From contig NZ_RQES01000016.1 of the NCBI RefSeq assembly GCF_004769405.1, forward strand, positions 124,001-188,000: a stretch of 64,000 bases of DNA, read 5' to 3'. Positions 7,657-16,251 of this stretch are shown in pieces. The DNA is from Leptospira selangorensis (lineage in GTDB: Bacteria; Spirochaetota; Leptospiria; Leptospirales; Leptospiraceae). A program made the translations under genes and the position numbers. The notes beneath the pieces were generated by a model. That model ran no database searches, was not told where the DNA came from, and saw only the letters and a list, made by a program, of their open reading frames with translations. How positions within the stretch are numbered: the first letter of the stretch is position 1; the number at the start of each line of letters is the position of its first letter.

Positions 7657-8895
7657 ATGGAAGAAGTCCAAACTAAAAAATTAGCAGTGATCGGCGGAGG
7701 AGCCGCGGGGTTTTTCGGAGCGATCCAGACCAAAATTCTCTCTGAAGGGAAAGTCTCCGTATCTCTTTACGAAAAATCTCCAAATGTACTTTCCAAAGTT
7801 AAAATTTCGGGAGGAGGAAGATGTAATGTCACTCATTCCTGTTTTGATCCGGAAGAATTATCCAAACGTTATCCAAGAGGAGAGAAGGAACTTAAAAGGG
7901 CCTTTGAAATATTCCAACCAAAAGACACGATCCGCTTTTTCGAATCCAGAGGAGTGAAGTTAAAGGCTGAAAACGACGGTAGAATGTTCCCTACCACCGA
8001 CAACTCCGAAACAATCATAAATTGTTTATTAGAAGAAGCCAAAAAATCAGGAGTAAGGATCCAAACCAAAATTTCTATATTGGGAATTTATAAAAATGAG
8101 GATCCCAACGGTAAAAGATTCAGGATACAAACTGAGGAAGGCGAAGAATACTTCGATTCAGTTCTGGTAGCAAGCGGATCTTCCCGAAAGGTTTGGGGCT
8201 GGCTGGAGAATATGGGCCATTCTATAGAATCTCCTGTCCCTTCCTTATTTACCTTTGAGATTTCAGATCCTTTATTGGATGGATTCCAAGGGCTTACAGT
8301 CTCGGATGTAGAAATTATATTCAAAAATTCTAAACTAAAACAAAGAGGTCCGATCCTGTTCACCCATTGGGGTTTGAGTGGTCCTGCAGTTTTGAAACTT
8401 TCTGCCTGGGCTGCTAGAGAATTATTCGATTCTGATTATAAAGCGGAATTACTTGTGGATTGGGTCCCGAATCATTCAAGACAAGAGTTACGAGAAATAT
8501 TTTTAGAAAAGAAGAAGGACAGTCCTTCTAAAAAACCGGGGAGTCGTTCCGAATTCGATCTACCTTCCAGATTTTGGGAAAGAGTTTGGGAGAAGTCCTG
8601 CGGAACCGAAAAAAGATGGTCCGAAATTTCTTCCAAAGAAATCCACCAAGCGGAAGAGATCTTAAAAAGAACCGTGTTAAAAGTTTCTGGCAAAGGAGTT
8701 TTTAAAGATGAGTTCGTGACCTGCGGAGGAGTTCGTCGCAAGGAAGTGGACTTTTCCAAAATGGAAAGTAAGATTTGTCCGGGACTTTATTTTGCGGGAG
8801 AAGTTTTGGATATAGACGGGATCACAGGTGGGTTCAATTTTCAAAACGCTTGGACCACTTCTTATATTGCCGCTAAGGCCTTGGCGACAAATTAA
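7657..8895 (+). CDS. HI0933-like FAD-dependent oxidoreductase (YhiN family)
   Basis: A 412-residue flavoprotein with the dinucleotide-binding motif VIGGGAAGFFGAI near the N-terminus, then KISGGGRCNVTHS, the family hallmark. A C-terminal FAD motif, GLYFAGEVLDIDGITGGFNFQNAW, is visible as AGEVLDIDG plus GGFNFQ. The family includes putative aminoacetone- or tRNA-related oxidoreductases with unsettled substrates. I chose ATG 7657: a longer in-frame TTG start at 7609 would overlap the pirin gene and add 16 residues ahead of the Rossmann strand. It is probably co-transcribed with pirin. Its last four bases overlap the convergent VOC gene. Confidence 0.85.
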   Translation: MEEVQTKKLAVIGGGAAGFFGAIQTKILSEGKVSVSLYEKSPNVLSKVKISGGGRCNVTHSCFDPEELSKRYPRGEKELKRAFEIFQPKDTIRFFESRGVKLKAENDGRMFPTTDNSETIINCLLEEAKKSGVRIQTKISILGIYKNEDPNGKRFRIQTEEGEEYFDSVLVASGSSRKVWGWLENMGHSIESPVPSLFTFEISDPLLDGFQGLTVSDVEIIFKNSKLKQRGPILFTHWGLSGPAVLKLSAWAARELFDSDYKAELLVDWVPNHSRQELREIFLEKKKDSPSKKPGSRSEFDLPSRFWERVWEKSCGTEKRWSEISSKEIHQAEEILKRTVLKVSGKGVFKDEFVTCGGVRRKEVDFSKMESKICPGLYFAGEVLDIDGITGGFNFQNAWTTSYIAAKALATN

Positions 8896-9233
8896 TCCCA
8901 GGGTTCCGGATAAGAACTAAATCCCAAACGATTCCCATCCGGATCTTTAAAATATTTAGTATAATCAGTTTTTTCTATAAATGAATTCCCGAATAAGGAA
9001 TCTATTCTTTCTCTTTCTTCTTTTTTTGGTGCGGAGAAGATGAGTGCATGAGGTGCCTTGGGCTCTTCTTCTTTTTCTATCATGATACGAGTGGTTCCCG
9101 ACAAAAACCAGGAAGATCTGAGTTTACCGTCCCCATAAAAATGGTCCTTTTCGAAAGACAGACCGGGGATAGTTATATAAAATTTTTTTAATGTTTCGGG
9201 ATCTTGTGTGGAAATGGCTATATGATGGATCAT
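8892..9233 (-). CDS. VOC/glyoxalase superfamily protein
   Basis: The 113-residue single-domain protein opens with IHHIAISTQDPETLKKFY, a beta-strand and helix with the first metal-ligand His, and ends with KYFKDPDGNRLGFSSY, the DPDGNxL signature of glyoxalase/bleomycin-resistance/dioxygenase folds. One module is present, so it would act as a dimer. The substrate is unknown. It overlaps the upstream GNAT gene by four bases (start 9233, GNAT stop 9230), indicating coupled translation. Confidence 0.8.
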   Translation of the reverse strand: MIHHIAISTQDPETLKKFYITIPGLSFEKDHFYGDGKLRSSWFLSGTTRIMIEKEEEPKAPHALIFSAPKKEERERIDSLFGNSFIEKTDYTKYFKDPDGNRLGFSSYPEPWD

Positions 9234-9511
9234 TCCATAATCACCAGATCTGAATATTCGGGATGTCTTTTGAGATAAGTTTGTACAAATGAACAGTTCG
9301 GGATGATCTTTTTAGTTTCCGCTCTTGCTGCTTTTAGGGCAGCCTCCGCAAGTTGGGACGCGATCCCTTTTCCTCTGAAATCGGTCGGAACAAAAGTATG
9401 ATATAAGTCCCAAACATGGGAGCCGATCTCTCTATAAACTAAATGAGCCTCTCTTCCGTCTTGTAAGATCAGGAATTTTTTGCCGGCAACATCGTGTTGG
9501 ACTGAATTCAT
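9230..9511 (-). CDS. Small GNAT-like N-acetyltransferase (YjdJ type)
   Basis: A 93-residue minimal acetyltransferase fold. The sequence LYHTFVPTDFRGKGIASQLAEAAL contains the acetyl-CoA pyrophosphate loop RGKGIA, and the C-terminus NCSFVQTYLKRHPEY is typical of the compact GCN5-related family seen with human GTN-like proteins. It probably binds acetyl-CoA; the acceptor is unknown. It forms a two-gene operon with the VOC protein. Confidence 0.78.
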   Translation of the reverse strand: MNSVQHDVAGKKFLILQDGREAHLVYREIGSHVWDLYHTFVPTDFRGKGIASQLAEAALKAARAETKKIIPNCSFVQTYLKRHPEYSDLVIME

Positions 9512-9575
9512 TTTGCCCTCTATGGATTCGACTCTATTGGAAAAGATTTTGTAGAGCCAAAACTATGGAATCCGA

Positions 9576-10931
9576 TCAAGTTTTAAAAATCAAGCAAACG
9601 GAAGTCCCGCCTGTATTTTTCAGATCCAGTTCCGCCTTGAGTTGGTTACAAAGCGATCGAATGATCATCAGACCCAAAGAAGAATCCTGGTCCTGCTTTT
9701 TAGATGAAGTTTGCCCGAACCACTCTTGGATGCTTGGCATTCCTACACCGTCGTCTTTCACTGTAAGATGGACCTTATTTTCTTTTACCTTTAACTGAAC
9801 AAAAATATTCCCTTTTGACTCGTTTGGAAACGCATGTTTGAGAGAGTTTGAGATAAGCTCGGTTACGATCAGGCCGCAAGGAATTGCCTTCTCCATTGAA
9901 AGTCTAACTGGATCCATATCCGCTTCGAAACCGATCCGATTCCCTGACGGGAAATAGGAGGTGACTAGATGCCTTAAAAGAGAATCTAAATAAGTTTTCA
10001 TATCCACATTCGCGAATTTGTCCTGCTTATAGAGATGATCATGGATCATCGCCATCGCAGTGATCCTGCTCTGTGCCTTAGATAAAACTTCGGAAGTAGA
10101 TGATTCGGTAGAATACATATTTTGTAAGTTCAGCATTCCGGAAACGATCTGTAGATTATTTTTAACCCTATGGTGGATCTCGTGAAGAAGAACTTCTTTC
10201 TCTCTTAAATTTTCTTCTAAGGTCCTTTCGATCTCTATTCTAGTGGCGATCTCTTTTTCTAAAGTACGTTTAGATCTATATATATGAGCTTTTCTTAATC
10301 TAAGGTTTGTAAGATATTCGTGCCTTCTCTGCACACTTTCTTGCAATCCTCTCATTAGAATAGTTAAAGGAACGCATACGATCGTATTGGCAATCAGGAA
10401 GTTTAGGCCTACAACGTATAATCTTTCCGGAGCCATAGACCAAGGGAGGCTCATGTAAAATTGAGCTCTAGATGCTATAAAGACGGCGATCATATTTGCG
10501 AGAAGTCCGAATAGGGAAGGGGTAAGGCCGAATAGAACTCCCGCTAATACCGGAAAAGGAAATAGCCAGAGTAATCCTCCTCCTTCCGGTCCCACGAATA
10601 TTAAAAGAGAAAGTCCTAAAGAATAATTCATTGTAAGGATCAATGTCGCTTTGACCGAAAAATCTATTCTTTTGGCAAGTAGAAGAATATAGATCAATCC
10701 TAATGAAAGCGAATCCACCCATAAAACTTCCGTTTTACCTTCCGTCCATGCAAGATACACGCTCGGGAAATATACGATGGTCCCGAGTATGGTCATACTG
10801 AATAAGATAGAAGTTAAGATGAGTTCTCTCCAATATGAAAGTCCGGAAGAGACCGGAGCCTTTGGAGTTAGATATCCTTGGATAGATTTGAAAATCCGAT
10901 CAAGTGGACCGGATTTTTTTCCTTTTTCCAT
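9576..10931 (-). CDS. Membrane sensor histidine kinase, HisKA_2 type
   Basis: This 451-residue protein has about six hydrophobic segments between residues 35 and 195 (MTILGTIVYFPSVYLAW, SLGLIYILLL, LTMNYSLGLSLLIFVG, LLWLFPFPVLAGVLFG and others), then a coiled linker 205-245. The HisKA_2 box LLHEIHHRVKNNLQIVSGML carries the phospho-acceptor His at about 253-254. The HATPase domain has ELISNSLKHAFP as N-box and DDGVGM as G1, with SLGLMIIRSL as G2. No receiver is fused, and the cognate regulator is not adjacent. Kinases of this class often signal to stand-alone receivers. The signal is unknown. Confidence 0.87.
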   Translation of the reverse strand: MEKGKKSGPLDRIFKSIQGYLTPKAPVSSGLSYWRELILTSILFSMTILGTIVYFPSVYLAWTEGKTEVLWVDSLSLGLIYILLLAKRIDFSVKATLILTMNYSLGLSLLIFVGPEGGGLLWLFPFPVLAGVLFGLTPSLFGLLANMIAVFIASRAQFYMSLPWSMAPERLYVVGLNFLIANTIVCVPLTILMRGLQESVQRRHEYLTNLRLRKAHIYRSKRTLEKEIATRIEIERTLEENLREKEVLLHEIHHRVKNNLQIVSGMLNLQNMYSTESSTSEVLSKAQSRITAMAMIHDHLYKQDKFANVDMKTYLDSLLRHLVTSYFPSGNRIGFEADMDPVRLSMEKAIPCGLIVTELISNSLKHAFPNESKGNIFVQLKVKENKVHLTVKDDGVGMPSIQEWFGQTSSKKQDQDSSLGLMIIRSLCNQLKAELDLKNTGGTSVCLIFKT

Positions 10932-11253
10932 AGTTGTTATAAATAGACTACAGGAACCTATTAAAACTATGATACTCTAGTTCGAATAAAAAGCGGTAGG
11001 GAATTTTAATTGTTTCTATTTTCATAATGAATTATGTAAGATCCTATTCTCTCTTCTTCAAGTAATAGTCTGAAATAAATTGAATACTAAATACTTCTGA
11101 TTAGTTTTTTATTTTTTCAGAAATCCGAATCGTTTTTTAAAACAATTTTTCGTCGCGAAAATTGCACGTTATTCGAAAGATCAGAACATTCTTTGGATAA
11201 AAAAAAGAGGTCCGAAGACCTCTCTGAAGTTGGTAGTTAGGTATATGTTCGTT
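10932..11253. other. Intergenic region, 322 bases
   Basis: It holds the upstream region of the HisKA_2 kinase (AT-rich, no clear promoter boxes) and, at 11201-11226, the terminator of the DoxX gene. No ORF of note, RNA gene or repeat was seen in it. Confidence 0.6.
11199..11226 (-). terminator. Rho-independent terminator of doxX
   Basis: On the minus strand AGAGGTC 11217-11223 and its complement 11206-11212 form a 7-bp stem with a four-base tetraloop, followed by eight T. It lies 28 bases beyond the DoxX stop codon. Confidence 0.85.
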
Positions 11254-11691
11254 TTAGTTTTTGGAGATCGCTCCATCCAAGGAAAGTTTTCCTCCTCCCT
11301 TGATCACCAATGCTAAGGAGATTGCTACCATCAATAGATGGAATTCGAAACCTTCTCCCTTTTGGCTTCCTGCCCAGTTCATAAAGAAACCGTGCTCTGT
11401 ATGAGGAAGTATCGCGACTGTCATTGCGACTGCGATCCCTGCTGCGGCTACTCTTGTAAGAAGACCCGAAAGTAATCCGATAGGTCCCAAAAATTCTGCG
11501 ATGAATAAAAGTATAACCAAGAAACCGGGAAAGCCTGCGCCGGTTAAGTATGCATAAGTTCCGGAGAATCCGTATCCGCCATACCAGCCTAGTACCTTTT
11601 GTGCTCCATGTGGGAACATCACAACTGCAAGTGTTATCCTTAGAATTAGGGATGTTATATCCGAGTCCGTTTTGAGAATTTTTTGAATCAT
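11254..11691 (-). CDS. DoxX family membrane protein
   Basis: The 145-residue protein has four predicted membrane helices (about 13-32, 55-77, 80-100, 115-133) and the DoxX-typical FPHGAQKVLGWYGGYG after helix 1. Family members act in redox or thiol stress complexes in some bacteria; substrate and partners here are unknown. It lies downstream of a Cys-rich MarR regulator on the same strand, with an operator-like palindrome between them. A strong terminator follows. It is a distant relative of the DoxX gene at 58481. Confidence 0.85.
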   Translation of the reverse strand: MIQKILKTDSDITSLILRITLAVVMFPHGAQKVLGWYGGYGFSGTYAYLTGAGFPGFLVILLFIAEFLGPIGLLSGLLTRVAAAGIAVAMTVAILPHTEHGFFMNWAGSQKGEGFEFHLLMVAISLALVIKGGGKLSLDGAISKN

Positions 11692-11724
11692 GCTTACCTC
11701 CTGAATGATTCGTGTTGATATAGT

Positions 11725-11738
11725 CTATTGTTTAATAG
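11725..11738. promoter_or_regulatory. Candidate MarR operator upstream of doxX
   Basis: CTATT-GTTT-AATAG is a perfect inverted repeat 34 bases before the doxX start codon. It resembles the 12262 site upstream of the MarR gene (CTAT...ATAG arms with the same 14-base span). Confidence 0.45.
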
Positions 11739-11794
11739 TTTATTATTAAAGTAATGGGCCGAAAAATCCGAAAAACATAGATCCCTCCTTCATA

Positions 11795-12244
11795 TTACGC
11801 GGATTTGAGTCCGACAGTCTTGCAGATCTGTCCTAAATTTTTGAGTTCTTCGTCGCTGAGGCAGGACATCTTGCCCTTCAACTGCTCCAAATAATCAGGG
11901 AAAGAAGTTCCGATGAGCTCATTTCCTTTGTCGGTAAGATTGATGATAAAATAACGTCTGTCTTCTTCACTTCTGACTCTGATCACTAGATTTCTTTTTT
12001 CTAAATTGTCTATGATCTGTGTGATATTTCCTTCGCAGGAAAATATTTTTTGACCAATCTCTTTTTGGCACATAGGGCCAAGATGATATAGGGTTTCCAA
12101 ACATCCAAATTGGCCGCTGGTCAGATTATACTGGTTAAGGAATTTTTCCTCCATTGTGCGAATGGAATCCGCACAACGACTCAATTTGATATAGGCATCG
12201 AGTACCTTTATATCTCTAGGCTTTCCTTTATAATGAGTGGCCAT
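11795..12244 (-). CDS. MarR family transcriptional regulator, Cys-rich
   Basis: The 149-residue winged-helix protein has its recognition region in [26 protein letters not shown] and the beta-wing [18 protein letters not shown]; only short pieces are quoted as identifiers (SEEDRRYF is the wing motif). It has six cysteines (including MCQKE, FSCEGN, QICKT), more than usual, which suggests thiol or quinone sensing as in OhrR, QsrR or YodB. Its likely targets are itself and doxX, since similar 14-bp palindromes precede both. The redox role is inference. Confidence 0.82.
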   Translation of the reverse strand: MATHYKGKPRDIKVLDAYIKLSRCADSIRTMEEKFLNQYNLTSGQFGCLETLYHLGPMCQKEIGQKIFSCEGNITQIIDNLEKRNLVIRVRSEEDRRYFIINLTDKGNELIGTSFPDYLEQLKGKMSCLSDEELKNLGQICKTVGLKSA

Positions 12245-12261
12245 AATACTTTAAGATTGAA

Positions 12262-12275
12262 CTATTAATGTATAG
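12262..12275. promoter_or_regulatory. Candidate MarR autoregulatory operator
   Basis: CTATTAATGTATAG is an imperfect palindrome (CTAT/ATAG arms) 18 bases before the MarR start codon, matching in span and arms the site before doxX. Confidence 0.4.
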
Positions 12276-12327
12276 ACCTCCCTGAAAGAAAAAAGTCAAC
12301 AAAAAAAGAAGCTAAACCTAAGTCTAT

Positions 12328-13149
12328 TTAAGCCCCGGTTGGATCCCAGCAGGTCCGAAAGTTCTCATTCCAAGTTTCTATTTCTGCCAGATCCGATTCG
12401 CTCAGTTTAAAATCGAATACTTGGGAATTCTCCAAGATCCTTTCTTTTTTAACTGATTTTGGGATCACAACCAATCCTTTGTCGATTGCCCAACGAATAA
12501 GAATTTGAGCAGGAGTTTTTCCATATTTTGCAGCAAAAGTTGCAAGTTTTGGGTCCGAAATTTTTTGGCCATGGGCGAGGGGGCTATATGCTTCCAAAAC
12601 TATATTATTCTTTTTGCAAGTGTTTAGAAGTTCGTTTTGGTTTAAGAATGGATGGTATTCCACTTGGTTTACTGTAGGGGTAATCTCTGCGTACTCGAAT
12701 AATTCCTGTAAGTGAGGGATTGTATAATTGCTTACTCCTATCGCTCGGACCAAACCTTCTTTATAGGCCTTTTCCAATTCTTTCCATGCTTGTTTTCTGG
12801 TTCCTGCTACGGGAAAGTGGATGAGATACAAATCTATTTTGTCCAGTTCTAGGGCTTGTAAGGACTCTTCTAAATACTTGCGTGGATTTCTTTGGTCACT
12901 ATTCCAAAGTTTTGTGGTGATAAATAATTCCTTTCTTGGGATCCCGCTTTTTTTAATGGCTTCCCCCACATCCGATTCGTTTCCGTAAATTTTAGCAGTG
13001 TCTATATGTCTGTATCCGAATTCTAACGCATTCAAAACTGAATCTATACATTCTTTTCCGGATCTTGTTTTCCAAACCCCTAGACCGAATACCGGCATTT
13101 CTACTCCGTTATTGAGTCGGATGGATTGATTTAAGGTTAAATTTTGCAT
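12328..13149 (-). CDS. Aldo/keto reductase
   Basis: A 273-residue NADPH-dependent (beta/alpha)8 barrel reductase of the AKR5 type. The catalytic tetrad is visible: Asp50 and Tyr55 in [11 protein letters not shown], Lys80 in TTKLWN, His111 in LIHFP. The cofactor motif [13 protein letters not shown] is near residue 230. Length matches the bacterial diketogluconate reductase/methylglyoxal reductase group; the physiological carbonyl is not determined. It appears to be a single gene on the minus strand. Confidence 0.9.
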   Translation of the reverse strand: MQNLTLNQSIRLNNGVEMPVFGLGVWKTRSGKECIDSVLNALEFGYRHIDTAKIYGNESDVGEAIKKSGIPRKELFITTKLWNSDQRNPRKYLEESLQALELDKIDLYLIHFPVAGTRKQAWKELEKAYKEGLVRAIGVSNYTIPHLQELFEYAEITPTVNQVEYHPFLNQNELLNTCKKNNIVLEAYSPLAHGQKISDPKLATFAAKYGKTPAQILIRWAIDKGLVVIPKSVKKERILENSQVFDFKLSESDLAEIETWNENFRTCWDPTGA

Positions 13150-13210
13150 ACTTGTCCTTAGACTCCTTCGTTTTTAATTCCGATCCATTCTACATTCAAA
13201 ACAAAGGGTT

Positions 13211-14494
13211 TTATTTTTTAGTAGAAGGAGCCAAATCGGAGAATGTTAGGGACTCTTCTCTAAGGCCCAAAACGGATTCTAATACATTCTCCGCGTATAC
13301 TAGATCACTATATCCCGGACCTTTGGGAAGCCAAGAGCCCAGGGTTATAATTCCTAGAAGTTCGACATCTCCTGGGAGTTGTTTAGCGGAAAGATTCACT
13401 CCTTGGACATTATACAGAAAATCCAAGAATGTTCTTTGTTTGAATCCATTAGAAGACTTTAATGCGACACAGAGTATTTGATTGTCCTGTTCCATTCGTA
13501 TCGTGCGCACATTTCGGATAGAAGAAAGGGGGATACTTCTTTCCTTATATAATAAACTGTTTAAAATAGGTATCCTGGTGGAATAACGAAGTTTTAATTC
13601 GAGTGAATTTGCGACTACCTCTGTCTTTCTGAATAAAATAAAAACAGTCATCACTGTGGTAATTCCCAGAAAGAAAATAGAGAATGGGATCAGGAAGATT
13701 AAAAAGATCATATTTTCAAAATTCTCTAAGAAAGAATTTACGACCGTAAACCATGCTCCATAGAACAGGGCAGGAACGAGCAGTGTGATAAATGTTCTCC
13801 CTATAGATTTGGGTTCTATAATTTCTATTTTGGTTCCTTGGTCTTTCGATTCAGTTCTGACCCAACTAGAAGGTTCTATCTTTTTAGGATCTTGTTTATG
13901 AGGGATATCTTTTGATTCTGGACTGGTGAGTCTTAGATCCGATCTGTCTAAAACAGGCAAAGGAAGTTTTGTTTTAAAAAATTCTAAACCTTGTTTAAGG
14001 GAATTCCCATCTCTAAAAGTTTCTAATAAAATACAACTTCCATCTCTATATACCAAGTATAAGTCCCAGTATTTCCAAGTGCTATTCGTGTTGATACTAG
14101 TTCCGGTAGATGAGGATCTTTCGGCTCTGAATAAGACCATATAGGATATAAATTCTGAAAGTGGAAGTTCTACATCCGACTTGCCTGTCTCTCTCAGGGA
14201 AAGGAGAGAAGTGTTTGTTCGGATCTCTATCGTTTTAACTATATGAGATGCTTTTCTGTAACTTCTCATCGTAATGATAAAAATAGTAACGAGCGAAATG
14301 CAGAAAAAGAATCCGAAACCTGGGAAAAGTTTATCTTCTCCCGTTAAGAATAATACTCCGAAAAATAAAGAAGCAATACTTCCAAATACACAAAAAGCCA
14401 AAATCCCAATAACGAATATACATCCGCCTGAATAAGGATTTTTAGTTTCCTTAAGAATACTATCTGTTCCAGAGATCCAAGATTCTAAACTCAT
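13211..14494 (-). CDS. Unknown protein with two pairs of membrane helices
   Basis: I do not recognise this family. Starting at ATG 14494 the protein has 427 residues; an upstream GTG/TTG-type start at 14560 would add 22 residues, but AGGA lies ahead of 14494. Two hydrophobic helices lie near the N-terminus (about 25-70) and two more near residues 240-300 (LLVPALFYGAWFTVV, MIFLIFLIPFSIFFLGI). Each pair is followed by a soluble stretch resembling a PH-like/YdbT-type beta module (RTNTSLLSLRE and NSLELKLRYSTRIPI), so the architecture looks internally duplicated. Function is unknown. Confidence 0.7.
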   Translation of the reverse strand: MSLESWISGTDSILKETKNPYSGGCIFVIGILAFCVFGSIASLFFGVLFLTGEDKLFPGFGFFFCISLVTIFIITMRSYRKASHIVKTIEIRTNTSLLSLRETGKSDVELPLSEFISYMVLFRAERSSSTGTSINTNSTWKYWDLYLVYRDGSCILLETFRDGNSLKQGLEFFKTKLPLPVLDRSDLRLTSPESKDIPHKQDPKKIEPSSWVRTESKDQGTKIEIIEPKSIGRTFITLLVPALFYGAWFTVVNSFLENFENMIFLIFLIPFSIFFLGITTVMTVFILFRKTEVVANSLELKLRYSTRIPILNSLLYKERSIPLSSIRNVRTIRMEQDNQILCVALKSSNGFKQRTFLDFLYNVQGVNLSAKQLPGDVELLGIITLGSWLPKGPGYSDLVYAENVLESVLGLREESLTFSDLAPSTKK

Positions 14495-14589
14495 AATAAA
14501 AAGTCCTGAGAATAAAGAAGACTCAAGGAAAATCAATTTTAAAACGAATCCTTCTTGCATTTTGATTCGGATCGGATTCTTTGTTCGTC

Positions 14590-15183
14590 ATGCAAATTAG
14601 TACTGCTATTTCGGATTTAATATTGGCGATCTTCGCCATATGGGGCGGTCTTTCCGTCCAGTCTTCCGCTAAAGGAAATGTTTCTAAAAAAGGAGGAGCC
14701 TATGGTCTTTTTCTGATTGGATTAGGCGCTCTTCTTGGTGTGGTTTTCTTTTTGGGCGGAGATTGGATCAGCCCAATTTATAGACCTATCGTGCATATTG
14801 CAGGAGTGGTTGGAGTTCCTTGGATCGGGATCGCATTTTTTAATGCAGGTTTCGGAAAGATAAACGGTAAAACTTGGAACCTTCTAAGCTTAATCTTATT
14901 GGTTTTAGCTATATTAAGTTATCTTTATCCTCTAGGTTTATACACTACCTTGATCGGAGCGATTGCATTGATCGCAGTTTTGGTAGTATGTATCCAAAAA
15001 TACAAAGGTTCTCATAAGACAGCAGCATTGTATGGGATCGCGGGGGCTTTGCTCTTCATTCTATCCGGGCTTGTGATCGGAACTGTAGGAACAATCGCAG
15101 GATTTCCTAGAGTGGATATATTCCATTATGGATTAGCGGCAGCTTCTTATTGCCTAGGATATTCTTTAAAAAGAATCGGATAA
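14590..15183 (+). CDS. Polytopic membrane protein of unknown function
   Basis: A 197-residue protein made almost entirely of hydrophobic helices; about seven are visible (ISDLILAIFAIWGGL, GLFLIGLGALLGVVFFLG, and others up to the C-terminus). Gly-rich loops separate them. I start at ATG 14590 rather than TTG 14581 because the gain is only three residues. No catalytic motif was seen. It is divergent from the unknown gene ending at 14494 and convergent with the next gene. Confidence 0.65.
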   Translation: MQISTAISDLILAIFAIWGGLSVQSSAKGNVSKKGGAYGLFLIGLGALLGVVFFLGGDWISPIYRPIVHIAGVVGVPWIGIAFFNAGFGKINGKTWNLLSLILLVLAILSYLYPLGLYTTLIGAIALIAVLVVCIQKYKGSHKTAALYGIAGALLFILSGLVIGTVGTIAGFPRVDIFHYGLAAASYCLGYSLKRIG

Positions 15184-15226
15184 TTTTAAAGGATGCTGCG
15201 GTTTTAATACTGCGGCACTTCTTCTC

Positions 15227-16114
15227 TTAAGCAGGGATCTGTTCGGATACCTGAGTTACCCAAGAAGAATAATAGTTGGATAGAGTTCTAAGGAACATTA
15301 AGTCCATATCATTCTCAGTTCCAATAGCGCGTAATGCGTTAGCGTATTGTGTCCTAAAATCCGTCAGAGGCGCAGTCTCTTGGATATAATTTCTCATAGA
15401 CTGGGCTTGTTCCGGACCAAAGCCGTATTCAGTAGACCATTTATCGATCAGAGTCCCACAATTGTACTTACGGGAAAGAAGTATCTGGGCCAAAATATTT
15501 CTGAACATATTCTCGATAGAAACAATCGTGATTTCCTTATGATTGATAGAGATCTCAGTGATGATCTCGTCCTTCTTATCGATCACTGCCTTAGAAGTTC
15601 CCATCTTATTGAAAAATTTAGAAAGATCGTTATATGCTCTAAAATGTTTTAAGATCAGTTCCCTATCTTTTACATCCACAGTTCTTTGGTCTTCCGGGTG
15701 ACTCATCTCTTGAAGGATAGATTCTATCACTTGGAACATGATATCGAAAGTGAACTGAGTGGACTTACCTAATAAATATCTGATCTCGCTTTGAAATGCA
15801 GCATGCACACTGGCAAAGAATGACTCTAACTTTTCAGGATTGAGTACGGTAGAAGTCTTGAATACCGAGATCATATCCCGAACGAATTTGGCTCTGTCTA
15901 GGATAGGGAATTGTTCCGGGTGATTGGAATGGGTACGGATAAAAGTCTCTTTGACTACTTTAACCGAGCCTCCCCGGACCTCATCGCTTCGAAATAAAAC
16001 TCGATAGAGAAGAACTGAGATCTCTCGGGAAGTTTTTTTATCTTTCAGAGTTTTTAAGTCAGAAGCTTCGAGAATTTCTCTGCTTCCTGCTGGCTTGCTC
16101 TGGATTTCTCCCAT
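15227..16114 (-). CDS. Unknown soluble protein
   Basis: This 295-residue protein has no signal peptide or membrane segment and is predicted mostly helical and charged. Residues LKDKKTSREISVLLYRVLFRSDEV lie near the N-terminus, and the C-terminal part has YGFGPEQAQSMRNYIQE and LMFLRTLSNYYSSWV. I recognise no domain. A conserved leptospiral protein is plausible because the ORF is long, has a clean start and normal codon use. It is divergent from the DUF2804 gene with 137 bases between. Confidence 0.65.
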   Translation of the reverse strand: MGEIQSKPAGSREILEASDLKTLKDKKTSREISVLLYRVLFRSDEVRGGSVKVVKETFIRTHSNHPEQFPILDRAKFVRDMISVFKTSTVLNPEKLESFFASVHAAFQSEIRYLLGKSTQFTFDIMFQVIESILQEMSHPEDQRTVDVKDRELILKHFRAYNDLSKFFNKMGTSKAVIDKKDEIITEISINHKEITIVSIENMFRNILAQILLSRKYNCGTLIDKWSTEYGFGPEQAQSMRNYIQETAPLTDFRTQYANALRAIGTENDMDLMFLRTLSNYYSSWVTQVSEQIPA

Positions 16115-16251
16115 GAATGGTTATGCCGATATTCCCGAACGATTGTTAGGTCGATCTTGGTATGAAAAAGTTAATTGTAAAGCAGATTTGATTGATGAGG
16201 TAGAAATCCCATTGATTTTTCAACTAAGCGTTCGAAAATCGAGCGAAATCT

